Under the pieces are notes generated by a model. The model was not told where the DNA came from. It did not search any database and saw only the letters and a list, made by a program, of their open reading frames with translations. 64,000 nucleotides of DNA from Cololabis saira. Its lineage: Eukaryota > Chordata > Actinopteri > Beloniformes > Belonidae. Below are positions 44,291 to 56,318 of this stretch, one piece after another; within the stretch, counting starts at the first letter, position 1; each line of letters opens with the position of its first letter. The translations under genes were made by a program, and so were the position numbers. The stretch spans positions 35,687,898-35,751,897 of the forward strand of contig NC_084606.1 of NCBI RefSeq assembly GCF_033807715.1. Reading direction: 5' to 3'.

Positions 44291-44605
44291 AGATTTGCGT
44301 TGGGTCGGCGAGATCCTACCGTCAGAGGTCGCTTTGGTTTGGATCTTAACGTCCCTGAGGATCCTGGATGTGCTGGAGAAGACCTGACTCTCCATCGTCA
44401 ATGCAGGACGTTGGAGGAAAAACAACACAAGTCCAGTGGGAAGTGAACATGTAGGTAATAGAAATGATGCTGCAGTCACAGCTGGAGGCCGTCCAAGTCA
44501 GTATCAAAATGTTCAATTTCTGAGCAAGGCCTTAACCCTAATTGCTCCATGGTGTGTGTGTCTCGGTCGCTTTGGATAAAAGTGTTTGCTAAATGGTAGT
44601 ACATT

Positions 44606-45215
44606 AATCCCTCGCTATAACGTGGTTCACCTTTTCACGTCTCGCTGCTTCACGGATTTTCATTGTGCATCGTGTTCTGCATTCTGATTGGCTAAACAGT
44701 CTCCCCGCTTCTTCACTTCCTGTTTCAATAACGATGGTCGCTTAGCAACAATGCTGAGAACGGCCAATGAGCTTCAGCAGCAGCAGCTCAAGAGCGGGAC
44801 CCTTTTATGAATCGTTCATTACAGTTCTCAGATATAATCCATGGTGGCATGACGGTTTATAAGAAGAAAAAAGAGCGACAACAACGACCCATAACTATGT
44901 TCTTCTCTGGAAAAAACACACCTGCACCGCGGGCTTTAGAAGAAAAAGACGCGAGTCAGGATGCAGCGGCATCAGAAGAGCAGTGAAATACGCACCAGTC
45001 ACAATCTGTCCTACTGTACTTATTTCATTTTTTTTTCATAATCATTTTTCATTTTCTCCCATTCAGATCCAATTAATCGGGTTGCAGTGGGGCGGGGCTG
45101 ATCTTCGCAATTTGAAGCCTTGTATAATAATTGTAAAAAAAAAAAAAAAGGTTGCTACTTTGCGGATTTCACTTGTCACAGGTTCTTTTTGGAACGTAGC
45201 CCGGGGAAAACCAGG
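44606..45215. mobile_element. Tigger-like (pogo superfamily) non-autonomous element
   Basis: The left end TTAATCCCTCGCTATAACG then GGTTCACC, and the right end GCTACTTTGCGGATTTCAC then GGTTCTTTTTGGAACG, follow the paired termini of fish Tigger-like elements, with the last part decayed. The internal CCCCGCTTCTTCACTTCCTG segment recurs at the right edge of the window (63949-64000). Confidence 0.65.
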
Positions 45216-45748
45216 GGCTCCATCCGAAATTCCATACTTCCACCGTAATGAGTAGCAAAAACAGTATGTGAGATTTTTTAGTGCGTCCGAAACATTAGTA
45301 CGTACTCAATAGTATGCACTATCCATACTCATTCTGGAGAAATGTATTAGTATGGATTGATGGACACGAGCCGAGCAGAAACTTCCCACAATGCAATGCA
45401 GCGGTGTTTGGTTGCTATGTGATACGTATATGTCATAAGTATAATATTAAGTACAATAATATTGTTATATAATTATAATATTCATATATAATAATATTAT
45501 ATTATGTCATCTTGTTTGGGCCAGGATAAACAGGAAAAAGCGGAGCGGTGCTGCTACTGTTGCTGTTACCATGGTAACAGCTGCTACTGCTGCTGTGACA
45601 CGTCACTTCCTCCCAACGGCAGGAAGTGACGTGTGGCTCTGAGTAGTACGTCCAAATTAATGCACACTACTGATATTTACTCAAATGTGTGCCGAACTTA
45701 AGTATACTTTTTAGTATATACTGTTTAGTATGGCATTTCGGACGCACC
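45213..45748. mobile_element. MITE with GCRTCCGAAATNCCATACT ends
   Basis: CTCCATCCGAAATTCCATACT and the complement of GTATGGCATTTCGGACGCACC form inverted ends. A perfect hairpin CTGTTACCATGGTAACAG lies at 45565-45582 and a TGACGTGTG/CACGTCA pair nearby. It abuts the Tigger-like element. Confidence 0.65.
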
Positions 45749-45845
45749 AAGGGAATACTGTATTGGTATTAGTATTTGTTTTGATTTGTCTTGTATACTG
45801 AACCTTGGTAAGCCTGAGTATTGCTCATCTCTCTCTCTATTTCTG

Positions 45846-45885
45846 TGTGTGGTTGTGTGTGTGTGTGTGGTTGTGTGTGTGCACA
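45846..45885. repeat. (GT)n microsatellite
   Basis: GTGTGTGGTT interrupted dinucleotide repeat. Confidence 0.9.
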
Positions 45886-46674
45886 CACGTTGTAAATGCA
45901 GTGCAGTGTGAAACATTAGATGGCCGAACTGCAAAATGGAAAATTCTCTTGAATCCCCGGCTGCCAGGCCGTCTCTCAGCGAGCAGAGTCCTCGCTCGTG
46001 CTGTGGACTCCACGTATATGTCAGACTGTGTGGGAGCAGCTTATCGGCCACATATTGCCTTACTATTTATTTTTGGCAGAGCACATAAGGGTGGAAAGCA
46101 CAGAGTAGAAGGAGGGAGCGAGCATGCGGAAGAGACGGCATCATTTGTAATCCTTGTTATTAGGCATTAAATTGAGATTAAAATCCCAGCAGACCCGTGT
46201 CGGCCGTGCTTTTGCACATCTGGGCAGCGTAACCTGCTCGACGTCTACATTTATCACTCAATCAGTTCCCGACTTATTTGGCAAATGTAAGACGTGCAAC
46301 CTGAGCTGTTCCTGGAATCAGACTCGGAGCTCGTGGCTCGTCCAGCCTCTGAGTTCAACTGTCCAGGGTTGTGGATGCAGCACACGTGGGCTGCCGTCAC
46401 GGCTCCAACCTTTCAGCCGCTTCACTCACACTTTTCTTTTCATGATTGGACTGTAACTCCAGTGTCCCTCCGTGCCACGGGCTGCACCCTGCCAGATGTG
46501 GTTGGAGAGTTGTCCCAGCCGAGCCACCGTGGGAGTTACAGCTGGAGATCCATCTGGACAGACCTCAGAACCAAGAACGACATCCAGAATCGGGAGGATT
46601 TTCAAAAAGCTCCAACTTGTACACAGAAATTAACATATGAAGGCCATGGATAGATAAGTCATAGCGTCTCTAGT
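45886..46674. other. No gene recognised
   Basis: Unique-looking sequence without a supported exon. Frames at 46154-46653 lack splice context and known motifs. Confidence 0.45.
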
Positions 46675-47040
46675 AGATCTGCTGCGATTAGTTGACATAA
46701 TCGGCAATGAAAATTCAACCGTTCTACAATTTATTTTCGGTCTCCAGTGTCAAACGGCTCCCCTGCGTTCAGGTAATTACAGTCCACACCAATATTTTGG
46801 TGCTGGTTAAATTGCTACCCCCTCTCTTCCCCTTCCCTGTATTGAGCTTCTTTTACCTTTGTTTTAATACAAACAGTGGAAGTGGGCAGTGAGTCTAAAT
46901 CAAGTATGGCGACTTCAAGAAATGCATCGAAAGTTTGGGAATACTTTAGGGTAGCTGGTGACAGGGTGGTTTGTACACTTTGTAAGACTTAGTTTTCAGA
47001 GTGTAATGTGAATGCTTATCTAGACTTATCTAATGTCTTT
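46675..47040 (+). pseudogene. BED-finger hAT transposase N-terminal relic
   Basis: After an AAGTATGG start (46898), the plus strand reads MATSRNASKVWEYFRVAGDR then VVCTLCKT before a stop. S-K-V-W-x-Y-F...V-x-C-x-x-C is the start of a BED-type zinc finger, which in hAT transposases contacts the element ends. The second half of the finger (H-x3-H) and all catalytic parts are missing. Upstream GATTAGTTGACATAATCGG is like the terminus of such elements. Confidence 0.6.
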
Positions 47041-47875
47041 GTTAGGCAAAACAGAGATGTCGGACCCATGGTTCTGTTTCTGTTGTGTGTTCAAGTCTGG
47101 CAAATTCCAGAATGCAAGTTCATAAGATGAGGCTCTGATGTAGGGGGCTTTCATCAGAGTTTCAAGGCCTCAACTGTGTGGGTAACATTGTAAAGCTGCT
47201 TTCACATAGAGCGCCGACTCTGATAGTATACTGACAATACCAGAGTATCAAAATATCAGAGTCAGCGCTCTACTGAGTGGACATGTAGTAAAGTATCTGC
47301 TTCAGTTTACAAAAGTATTGACACATTGTCTTTTCATAACCATATATTGATAAATGATAAGTGATCCTGATATGAGGCATGGAAATGCTATATTTTATTT
47401 TAAGCTAACATTTTATTGTTAAAGAGCTAAAGAATATCACATTTCTATCACTTTTAAACACAAACCTGGTATGCCTGAATTGTGGGAGATTTCTTTCCAC
47501 TTTTGTCCCTTTTTATTGATGTCACGATAGACCTGCAGTCTTGTATCCCACAGCTCCTCACAGACTCGCAGCTAAAATAATTTTTTTACTCCATCTTGAT
47601 CGTCTCTGATCTACAACCCGTGAGTTTTTTTTCACCCTCCACCACCTTCTCTCCTATTGGACGCTCCGAGATGTCGTTGCAGCGCGGAACGGTGAAAGTA
47701 AAAAATTTTCAATTCGGGCGCAGGCGGGCGCAGGCGGGCGCAGGCAGGCGCGGCGCAAACGCTGTGGCAGGCGCCCTCTCGCTCTGCCGACGACGTTTGG
47801 TCTGCTTTTGGGCCGTGGTAGCACATACACATTGAATGGTATCGCTGGCAGCGGTCTGCGCTTTGTGCCCTCTAT
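47041..47875. other. No gene; short GC repeat
   Basis: Apart from the hairpin at 47204-47276, a CGGGCGCAGG 10-bp repeat (about four copies) lies at 47716-47753. No gene was recognised. Confidence 0.5.
47204..47276. repeat. Inverted repeat (hairpin)
   Basis: AGAGCGCCGACTCTGATA pairs with TATCAGAGTCAGCGCTCT across a 30-bp loop that itself contains TACTGACAATACCAGAGTA. It may be a minimal MITE. Confidence 0.65.
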
Positions 47876-48760
47876 TGGCCCTTTTCCACTAGTACCTACT
47901 CAGCGCGCCCTGACTCGGGACGGCTCGTCACGCCTCGTCTCGCATCCACCAGCTTTGTCCTCGTTTGTTTTTCGACACCCAGGTGAGAAGTGGGCGGGTT
48001 GGGGTGAAGCTGCTGTGACGTATTTGAGTGTGTGATCTAAACAGAGAAGACAACAACACTAAAGATGTAGAACCTGGAGGAGATGATAGATGTGCTGCTG
48101 GGTCTGTGGCTTGTGTTCGATATCAAGTTAAAAAATGAGAGTGAAAGAAGCTTCAAGCGGCAAAGTTTTTTTTAAATTATTTTGTTCGTCGGCGGTGATG
48201 AGAAATAAAGCCTGAATTATGGTTCCGCGTTAAATCGGCGTCGTAGCCTACGGCGTACGGTGCGCGTCGCCGCGTACCCTACACCGTAGGCTCTGCGTTG
48301 GTGTAACGCGGAACCATAAATCAGCCTTCAGCTGAGAGCCGCGAGCGGTTGGGAAGTGACCGAGAACCTAGTAGATCTGGTCGTTCCTTATCGCCCGTCT
48401 AGTACCCTTTTTAATTCTCTCCTCAGCCACAAGGTTTATGAATATCTGCAGCCTTTGGATCACCAAAAAGACTTTTGCGCTGCTGTTGCCTGTCGGATAA
48501 AATGAAGGCTGCTCTCGCGCTGACTCCCCGCTTCCTGATTCAAACGTCTGACGGCCCTGCCAACCCGACCAATCAGTAGCGTGTATTGTGATGACTTCAG
48601 ATACACGGCCGACTCAGCACGCTCAGAACCTCGGCAGTATAGGTACAGAAAAAGTACCTACTTGGCCAGCCTCTACCCGTCTCAGCCCGTAGTGGAGAAG
48701 CGCAAGACGGGGGCGTGGCGAGTAGAAGCGCGCTGAGTAGGTACTAGTGGAAAAGGGCCA
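47876..48760. mobile_element. TGGCCCTTTTCCAC-type element, full copy 1
   Basis: The ends TGGCCCTTTTCCACTAGT and ACTAGTGGAAAAGGGCCA are perfect inverted repeats, flanked by TAT on both sides (47873-47875 and 48761-48763). A 3-bp duplication is typical of PIF/Harbinger-like insertion. A second full copy is at 58274-58927 and a partial one at 28120-28357. No transposase frame. A smaller MITE is nested at 48208-48329. Confidence 0.85.
48208..48329. mobile_element. Small 'GGTTCCGCGTTA' MITE, copy 2
   Basis: It is near-identical to 19651-19770, with inverted ends AGCCTGAATTATGGTTCCGC and GCGGAACCATAAATCAGCCTT. The sister element at 58274-58927 lacks it, giving an empty-site comparison. Confidence 0.85.
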
Positions 48761-49202
48761 TATGTGAAAGGGGCTATAACCATTGGGTCCCACCGTGTGG
48801 CGGGGCATGACGGCACAGTAGCGATGCACCGCCGCTGTGAATCACAGTCCTTCTGGTCAATGACAGCGAGCCCCCCAGAAGTGCCACAAAGCGACGTAGA
48901 AGCAACCGTCCACTCTGCTCCGCCAGTTGTGATGCTGGACTGTAGCTTCCCCAAAGCATATGGAGATGACAGGAAGTTAGACACAAGGATGGCAGAGAGA
49001 AACCGGTGTATTTTCAAAATAAAAGACCATGAACAGACTCGTACATCAACATTACATTAACCTGTAGAGGAGAGAGGTGAACGGTTCAGAAGAGGAAATC
49101 TGACCCACGTATGAGGGAGGGCAACGGTGGACCAACAGATGTGACATGATACCCAGGTGTCCTGTGTTAGTCCTGCTTTACTCATGTGTCCAGCATGCAT
49201 AA
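48761..49202. other. No gene recognised
   Basis: No supported feature on either strand. Confidence 0.45.
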
Positions 49203-49714
49203 AGCCTGGGGTATACTTGCACTTCAGAACGCGTACGCATCATGGCCGCCACGCGTATCCTGCGTTCATTTGACGCGTCAACGTGCACGTTCTCAAAAAG
49301 ACACTGAACGCGTACGCGACCTGCAGTTCTCGCTGTGGCCACGAGTGGCGCTGGTCCCGGTCAGATACCAGCTGGCCACAAGTGACAACGCGGAGGTCGC
49401 TGGCGCCGTTTCCTTTGCCGAGATCGCAACCAAAGCAATGTTATAATCTCCTCTTCATCCAATGTTGTCGTGTAAACTTGTTTGTTGTTCTAATCTGCTA
49501 CTGCTACTACTGCTGCTACTACCTCTACTACTAAATATTTAATCACTTTTCCAACTGTTGCTCTGCTTACTGCCCCCAATCGGTCACCGCCGGTACGACG
49601 CGCTCTCCTCGCGTACTACGCGAGCGACGTTGCGGTTGGTGGTGCACGCGAACGGACGTGAACGGACGTGAACGGACGCGAACGCAAGCACCAACAGCAA
49701 GTATATCTGGAGCT
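49203..49714. mobile_element. Harbinger-type MITE with TAA duplication
   Basis: AGCCTGGGGTATACTTGC and the complement of AGCTCCAGATATACTTGC are inverted ends, and TAA flanks both sides (49200-49202 and 49715-49717), the PIF/Harbinger target. It includes a CTACTGCTACTACTGCTG run and three CGTGAACGGA repeats near the right end. Confidence 0.8.
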
Positions 49715-50830
49715 TAAGAATCTAAGCTGGTTATCTATAAGACAAAGGTCTACTTATACTTTGTTAAATTTTCTGAGGAATATACTGGTGACACGATCTC
49801 CAAAACAAATGTATGACAGATTATATTATCATTTAGCTCACCATGGTTACAGTACAAGAACTACATCAGAAAGGAGGTTCATACCAAGGGTGAGAACAGG
49901 TTTGATACAAAGAACTTTTCTTTACAGAGCCGTGGTTGGCTGGAACTCTATACAGTACCAGTTCATATGTCTCATGTAGGTAGCGAAGATTGGTTTAAGA
50001 TTCAGTTGAAACAATATCTTTTAGAATTTAATGAATTATGATTTGACATTTGGAATGAAGTTTGAATAGAATTACAGGTAGTGTAAACCCTATGACAATA
50101 AAGGTGGAAAGTGGTCAAGAATTCTAAGATAAGGTCATTTCAGGAAAGTATTGTTTATGAAGGTGGTTTATTTGATTTAATTTCTTTGTATTTATGTCTG
50201 AGAATGAGGGCGATTTAGTTCTTTGTGTTGTTTGTGACTAAGGGAGTTGTGTCTATTATTGTTTTGTTTGTCATGTATAATGTATGTCTGTTATGTATTA
50301 AGTGTTAATTAGTATATAATAATCGCTAATGCTGTTGCTAATGCGAATGGGGATTAGGGGTGGGTTAAGAATATCGATATATCGATATGCATGTGTAGGA
50401 ACAATTATCGATACATAAATCCAAGTATCGATTTAAAAAAAAAAAACAATTATTTTTTTTATTTTTATTTTTTTTTTAATCCCGATTTTTTCCCCCATTT
50501 TATCACCCAGTGCTCCTACCTAAGTCAGTCCTGGGCATTGCTCCATCTACCAACCCCGGGAGGCCCTGCACTGAGCTCAAGTCTCCTCCTTACTTGAGGA
50601 GTGAGCAGGCTGCTTCTTTTCACCAGCCAGGGTGGGGTTTCTCTGGCCGGACGTAGCGCGTGGAAGGATCATGTTATTCCCTTATTGTAACCAGAATATC
50701 GATATCGAATCGTATCGTATCGTATCGGAAATCGTATCGCCTTGGGACCTAGTGTATCGGAATCGTATCGTATCGGGAGGTCAGTGATGATACCCAGCTC
50801 TAATGGGGATCCTAAATAAAACAAACAAAC
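49715..50830 (+). pseudogene. LINE C-terminal relic and 3' UTR (CR1/L2-like)
   Basis: Plus-strand residues SPWLQYKNYIRKEVHTKGEN in one frame, and HGYSTRTTSERRFIPRVRTG, TFLYRAVVGWNSIQ in another, match the C-terminal region after RT in CR1/L2-like LINEs ('NTR....f.P+.+T..G...f..r....WN.L'). The 3' end GGGGATCCTAAATAAAACAA is at 50803-50830. The Harbinger MITE cuts its left side and a hAT interrupts its 3' UTR at 50355-50802. Confidence 0.65.
50355..50802. mobile_element. TATCGATA-rich hAT element, copy 1
   Basis: The left end TAGGGGTGGGTTAAGAATAT and the right end ATACCCAGCTCTA, with repeated ATCGATATCG near both, are flanked by an exact 8-bp duplication ATGGGGAT (50347-50354 and 50803-50810). 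A second copy in reverse is at 57422-57859. Confidence 0.9.
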
Positions 50831-51890
50831 TCAGCAGGACACTCAAAATATGGATAACTAAAACGGGACCAAAAAGAGAACGATGATGGAGACGTGTGTG
50901 AGTGACAAAATATGTGAGGGGGAGAATTTCTGGCCAACTCCAGAAATGCTCGGCCGTGGATTTTTGTTGGAATATTCTGGAATGGTTAAGATCGTTACCA
51001 CCCAATTTAGGACAAAGTACAGGCTGGATGAATATCTGTTAAAACCAACGTGTAAGCTCTGCTCCTGTGACGACGGGACACTGGCGAGTAGAAGCAACAG
51101 TCATAAGATAATTCAACTGAACTCACGTAAAACGTTATTTCACCACGGGTATGCTGATTAACGATCTCCTTTCAGCTGCGTCCTTCTAAAACCTGCAGGT
51201 TTGCACTTTATTCCCATTAATTCCTATGTGTTCTTGTCATTTCCCTGGAAAGTTCCCAACATTTAAGATTCCTGTGACTTTTCAATCCTCTTGAGTGCCT
51301 TCATGTCTTTGCTGCATAGACACATTCTGTATTAATTACATCATTTAAACCTTTTAACTGTAATGTGATTCTGAGTTTACAGCTTATTTATTTATTTGAA
51401 GTTTGTATTTATATTTGGACATCAGTGGACCTCACGTACTTCCTCCTTGGATCCAAGTCCTGAAACATCTGGCTGCTTTGTTTTCCTCAGAACGGCACGA
51501 GTGTTTTTTAGGCCATTTTGTCCAGACGTACACTGATTTTCAGATTCATCAGTCCTCCTGGACTGATATTGACCTCTGTCTCGGGCGTTTTATCCGGAGA
51601 CACATCCCTTGCGCCTGCCCCCCATGAAACCAATCCTCCTGTGAACTTCATACACAAATTCCTCAGTCTAATTTGAGAAGTGACACACTTTCTCCCCACG
51701 GAGGCCTTGGCCCCTCGACTCGGTGTTTCCCTCTGCGCCCCTCTCTCTTATTTCCTCATCGGATGGAATTCCTCCTGTTTCTGCTTCCCCACATTTAAGC
51801 CCTCGATCCACTTGTCCTTCCTCAGGAATCAAGATTAGAGGTCAGTACAAGTTAGATATCGTTCTCGGTTGTTTCAGTCATACTTGCCAC
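50831..51890. other. No gene recognised
   Basis: Largely unique-looking sequence. No exon with splice signals and a recognised motif was found. Confidence 0.45.
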
Positions 51891-52548
51891 GGTTACATGA
51901 TGTTTTTTAATTCGGAATAATTAATTCCGAATTAAACTATTTTTTTCCTTTGAGTTTACATGGAAATAGTAATTCCGAATTGAGGTTTACATGGAAAACA
52001 CGTTTGATCGGCTTTATCCAATTCCTCTTATGGTCTGGGGGTTGGGAAGGTTCTGATTGGATAGGGGGGGGACCGGAAGTTAAACTACCGGAAGAAAAAC
52101 TAACTTAGCTTAACTTTGAAAAGCTCATAATTTTTTATTATAATTCCTGCCATCTGTACTTTGAATTATTTCCATCTCCTCCAAGCTATTTATTAAATAA
52201 ATGTCTCTGCTCTTGACCAGCGTTTACTGCTGCTGCATCTTGAAACTTTGTTTGGAAAACCAGCCCAGCAGGAATATAAGCGTCATGGAGACAGACGGGC
52301 GAGGGAACGAGCAGAAAGAAAGACCGGAATTAATTTAAAGAGGAATGAGTGTTTACGTGATCACGGAATTATTCTATTCGGATTTAAAATCGGAATAAAC
52401 CAGACACTTACTTCAGAATTAAGTTTAATTCAGAATGACCATTTTCATTGGGAATTAGGTGTTTACATGGTAATTTTTACTCATTTTAAATCAGATTTCA
52501 TTTAAATTGTGAATTAAAGAGGAATTAAACTTCCCATGTAAACGCACT
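51891..52548 (-). mobile_element. Harbinger-type element, copy 3
   Basis: Same ends as copy 2 (GGTTACATGATGTTTT and CTTCCCATGTAAACGCAC), with no later insertion, so it shows the unbroken length of about 658 bp. Confidence 0.8.
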
Positions 52549-52829
52549 GGATTACAGGAAGAAAAAGAATTAAATAAAAATCAGCTAAGAATACAAAGAA
52601 CAAAAATGCAAGTGTGTGTTTAAGTGTGTAAATTGTCTACAGAGATACTGCACTGACATTGATAATATTGTCCATGAAATTGCATAAATACGTAATGATG
52701 AATCCCTCCTTCAGAAGGGGGAGGAGTTACACAGCTCGGTATCCACAGGTAGGACAGACTGGTGCACTTTAGTGGTCTCCGTCTACTACTGGAGGTGGTC
52801 CAGAAGTACTACTGGTACTACCTCGTACT
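52549..52829. other. No gene recognised
   Basis: Short spacer. The right part may be 5' LINE sequence. Confidence 0.4.
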
Positions 52830-53246
52830 ATCACCTCAAGAACCTCCGCAAACTCCGCCCTTCACTCACCATGGCAGATGCTGAAAGGTTGGTCCATGCT
52901 TTTGTTTCCTCCGGGCTGGACTACTGCAATGCACTCCTTATCGGGATTCCTAGCAAGAGCACTCAAAAGCTCCAAGATGAGGGTGTAAATACAGTCATAT
53001 CACTCCCATTCTCAAAACCCTCCACTAGGGATGGGCGGTATGGACTAAAAAATGTATCACGATAATTTCTGGCATTTATCCCGATAACGATAAAAAAATA
53101 CCAATTCAACTCCACCTTTGTAACTATAAATCTATCACCACATTCAGTCTTTGGAGCCCCCAAAACACTGCTCTAAAAGATACTAAATACTACTAAACTA
53201 CACCAATTAAATTGGTTTGTTACACAAACACATATCAACGGGAATT

Positions 53247-53315
<69 letters not shown>

Positions 53316-53400
53316 GGCTCATTTCTTTCTGGCTCATTTCTTTCTTTCTTTCTTTTAGGCTCATTTCTTTCTTTCTTTCTTTCTTTCTTTCTGGCTCATT

Positions 53401-53432
<32 letters not shown>

Positions 53433-53527
53433 TTTTCTTTCTTTCTGGCTCATTTCTTTCTTTCTTTCTTTCTGGCTCATTTCTTTCTTTCTTTCTGGCT
53501 CATTTCTTTCTTTCTTTTAGGCTCATT

Positions 53528-53562
<35 letters not shown>

Positions 53563-53957
53563 GGCTCATTTCTTTCTTTCTTTTTTCTTTCTTTCTGGCT
53601 CATTTCTTTCTTTCTTTTGGCTCATTTCTTTCTTTCTTTCTTTTTTCTTTCTTTCTGGCTCATTTCTTTCTGGCTCATTTCTTTCTTTCTTTTTTCTTTC
53701 TTTCTGGCTCATTTCTTTCTTTCTTTCTTTTAGGCTCATTTCTTTCTTTCTTTCTTTCTTTCTTTCTGGCTCATTTCTTTCTTTCTTTCCTTCTGGCTCT
53801 TTTCTTTCTTTCTTTCTTTCTGGCTCATTTCTTTCTGGCTCATTTCTTTCTGGCTCATTTCTTTCTTTCTTTCTTTTGGCTCATTTCTTTCTTTCTTTCT
53901 TTTTTCTTTCTTTCTGGCTCATTTCTTTCTTTTTTCTTTCTTTCTTTCTGGCTCATT
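53247..53957. repeat. (TTTC)n array with GGCTCA spacers
   Basis: Long TTTC runs are interrupted about 25 times by TGGCTCA or TAGGCTCA, so the array is a higher-order repeat. A 282-codon frame of Phe/Leu/Ser here is a repeat artefact. Confidence 0.97.
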
Positions 53958-54042
53958 TCTTCCTTCCTTCCTTCCTTCCTTCCTTCCTTCCTTCCTTCCT
54001 TCCTTCCTTCCTTCCTTCCTTCCTTCCTTCCTTCCTTCCTTC
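53958..54042. repeat. (TTCC)n microsatellite
   Basis: About 21 perfect TTCC units directly following the TTTC array. Confidence 0.98.
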
Positions 54043-54608
54043 ACGTAGGTTGTGCGTGGATTTAACGCAGAACCATAAATCCGCTTTACACAAAAACGTC
54101 ATCAACGGGAAGTAATCGTTTTTACCGCGAGATGACAAATTCTTACTGTGGGGAATTTTTTTGACGGTTTATCATGAACGGTAAAATATCGCCCATTCCT
54201 ACCCTCCACGGGCTCCCTGTATCACTCCGGATTTAGTACAAGGTCTCTCTCCTCACACACCGATGTGTTCATGGAACTGCTCCAACTTACGTCTTGGATC
54301 TCCTCACTCCTCAGACATCCTCACCTCCCTCCGTTCCTCCTCCACCTACCTGTTAAAAACCCCAAAAACCAAACTCCGCACAATGGCCGATGGAGCCTTC
54401 AGTTGTGCTGCTCCTCGCCTATGGAATGCCCTCCCAGACCTGAGGGCCTTGCAGACTGTGGACGCTTTTAAACGTGGCCTAAAAACCCACCTTTAAAAAA
54501 AAAAAAGCATTTTCCGGCTGATTTTATTCATGGTTGATTTTAACTTGTAGCACTTTGAGATTTGTTTTTAATGAAAAGTTCTCTAGAATTAAAATGTATT
54601 ATTATTAC

Positions 54609-55879
54609 TACTGCAGGACGTGGGTGTGGCATGCAGCGGGGAGAGTACATAATAGTACATAGTATACCTGATGTTTACTGATCTGAAGGGGGCTGGGTTT
54701 ATTATCATTCCTTTCCCAGTCAGGATGTGCATTTATTTTTTGTAGGTTATTTTTCGAGACGGGTATTTCTTTTTGTTACGTTAAATAATAACTACAGTAG
54801 GACTATGTCGTTTCTGGGAAAATAGCAGCCGGATGGTTAAAACTGCCACCCGAAATGGGTCTAGAACTAGGGAAGAGATGAGATGAACATGAATAAGCTG
54901 TGAGTTTCATGTCAGCCGTGGTTGCCATGGTGACATTTATCATTCTGACTCACACGATAAATTCACCGAAACTTTGTCGGAAAGTTGTTCTGAAGAAAAG
55001 AAAACCTGGACTCTGTGGATAGGCGTTCTCTTTCTTTTTCTATTTGTTTAAATGAAAGTCAGGACATGTGCCCTGTATTTCCCCCTCTAATAATAATCAG
55101 TCATCAAAGTCCAGTGTTCAGGCTTTAATTAACCAACACAAGGCACTAGTGGCAGCAGATATAGACTTCTGCTTTTAAATCTGTCCAATTGGGCAGATCA
55201 GTCTTAAGATAAATTGTAAATTAACTGAAATAAAAAAATCAAAATGCCGTAAATATAACTTAAACCCACCAACCCATCAGCAGTTTCATCCTCTTCCGTG
55301 TAACCAGCATCCTTATCCCCTACTTCCATGCATCCTCCTTTCTATTTTCCGCCTTGTTTTTCCTGCCATGCAGCTGTCACTGCTATTAATAAGCGTGAAA
55401 CCCCCATAAAAGCTTCTTTCCGTCCTCGATCCCAGCCATCTCCCCCTCCTTCCTCCTACACAGCACAAAGGACTCTTCTGAATTTCACTTGTTCCCTGTT
55501 GTTAGTCGGCAGGTTCACTAGCAACTCTCCAGGAACGTTGTCCCGTCCTAACATTAGCCTTTCACTTAGTAATGGGTCTCCACGTTATCAAGACAGTCAC
55601 AGATTCAAAACACATCACTCTTATTTTCCAAAGGAACTAAATATTGGTGCGGTTTTTTAAAAACATTGAGACACAGTGAAGGAAAATTCAGGGAAATAGA
55701 AGAACTGCAGTCAAAGTTGGGGTTAAGGTCAATATTCTGGTTACTGAAACATTTGGAATAATCTGTTTCCATGCGTGAGCAAGCAGGGTTATCCCTGTAT
55801 ACATGGTGATTAATCATTTGGGATATCTGGATCAAACCAACGACGCACAGAGAACGTCATGACGCAATTCCCCTCAGTT
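54609..55879. other. No gene recognised
   Basis: No exon or element end was recognised on either strand. The frame 55328-55660 has no motif or splice context. Confidence 0.45.
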
Positions 55880-56318
55880 TTGCCGTCCATATCCGCACTA
55901 TCACGCAACTTTTGGCTCACCTTTTGTTAAATCTCAATCCCGGTACTTTGTACCGTCTACAAATGCCAAAATGTTCATATCTTTCATTACATTTATGAAG
56001 TGATTAGTCTCCTCCTGGTCTTACGTTTCTCCATGCTCTCCAAGAACTTCCTGGACTCAAAAGACCAGGATTCCTTGTGAACAGAACATGCAGAAAACAA
56101 ATTCCTGTTCCGTTTGATGGGGATATTCCGTTTGGCGTTTACATGACCAAATATTCAGTTAGAAAAGGAGTAACCCAGGGGTCATATTCGGGTTTTTAAA
56201 AAACGGAATATGAGCAAATTCCGGTTATTCAAAGGGGTTATTGGTGTTTACAACTGGGTTATTGCTAATATTCCAGTTAGAAAAGGGTTATTGACTCCAT
56301 GGAAACGCAGTCACTGTT
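55880..56318. mobile_element. Dispersed element, copy 2 (pair with 40930-41372)
   Basis: Long same-orientation similarity to 40930-41372 with small deletions. Near the right end copy 1 keeps TACATGGCGCAACTGGG where copy 2 has TACAACTGGG. Confidence 0.65.

Larger units (their letters stand above)
53026..54201. mobile_element. hAT element swollen by microsatellites
   Basis: TAGGGATGGGCGGTA and the complement TATCGCCCATTCCTA are inverted ends with an exact 8-bp duplication CCCTCCAC (53018-53025 and 54202-54209). Most of the 1176 bp is (TTTC)n and (TTCC)n. A half copy of the GGTTCCGCGTTA MITE lies at 54049-54085. No transposase. Confidence 0.92.
52830..54608 (+). pseudogene. L2-like LINE RT C terminus split by a hAT
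   Basis: Before the break, the plus strand reads YHLKNLRKLRPSLTMADAER then [20 protein letters not shown], the L2 thumb region (compare the copy at 29141-30154). After the hAT, the frame 54263-54496 gives KTKLRTMADGAFSCAAPRLW then NALPDLRALQTVDAFKRGL and ends KTHL, the canonical C terminus. The 3' end TTTAATGAAAAGTTCTCTAG with ATTATTATTA closes it. The duplicated CCCTCCAC at the hAT flanks fixes the interruption. RT catalytic motifs are upstream and absent. Confidence 0.85.

Noticed and set aside
53217..54065. 282-codon Phe/Leu/Ser-rich 'membrane protein'
   Set aside because: Translation of (TTTC)n and (TTCC)n inside a hAT element.
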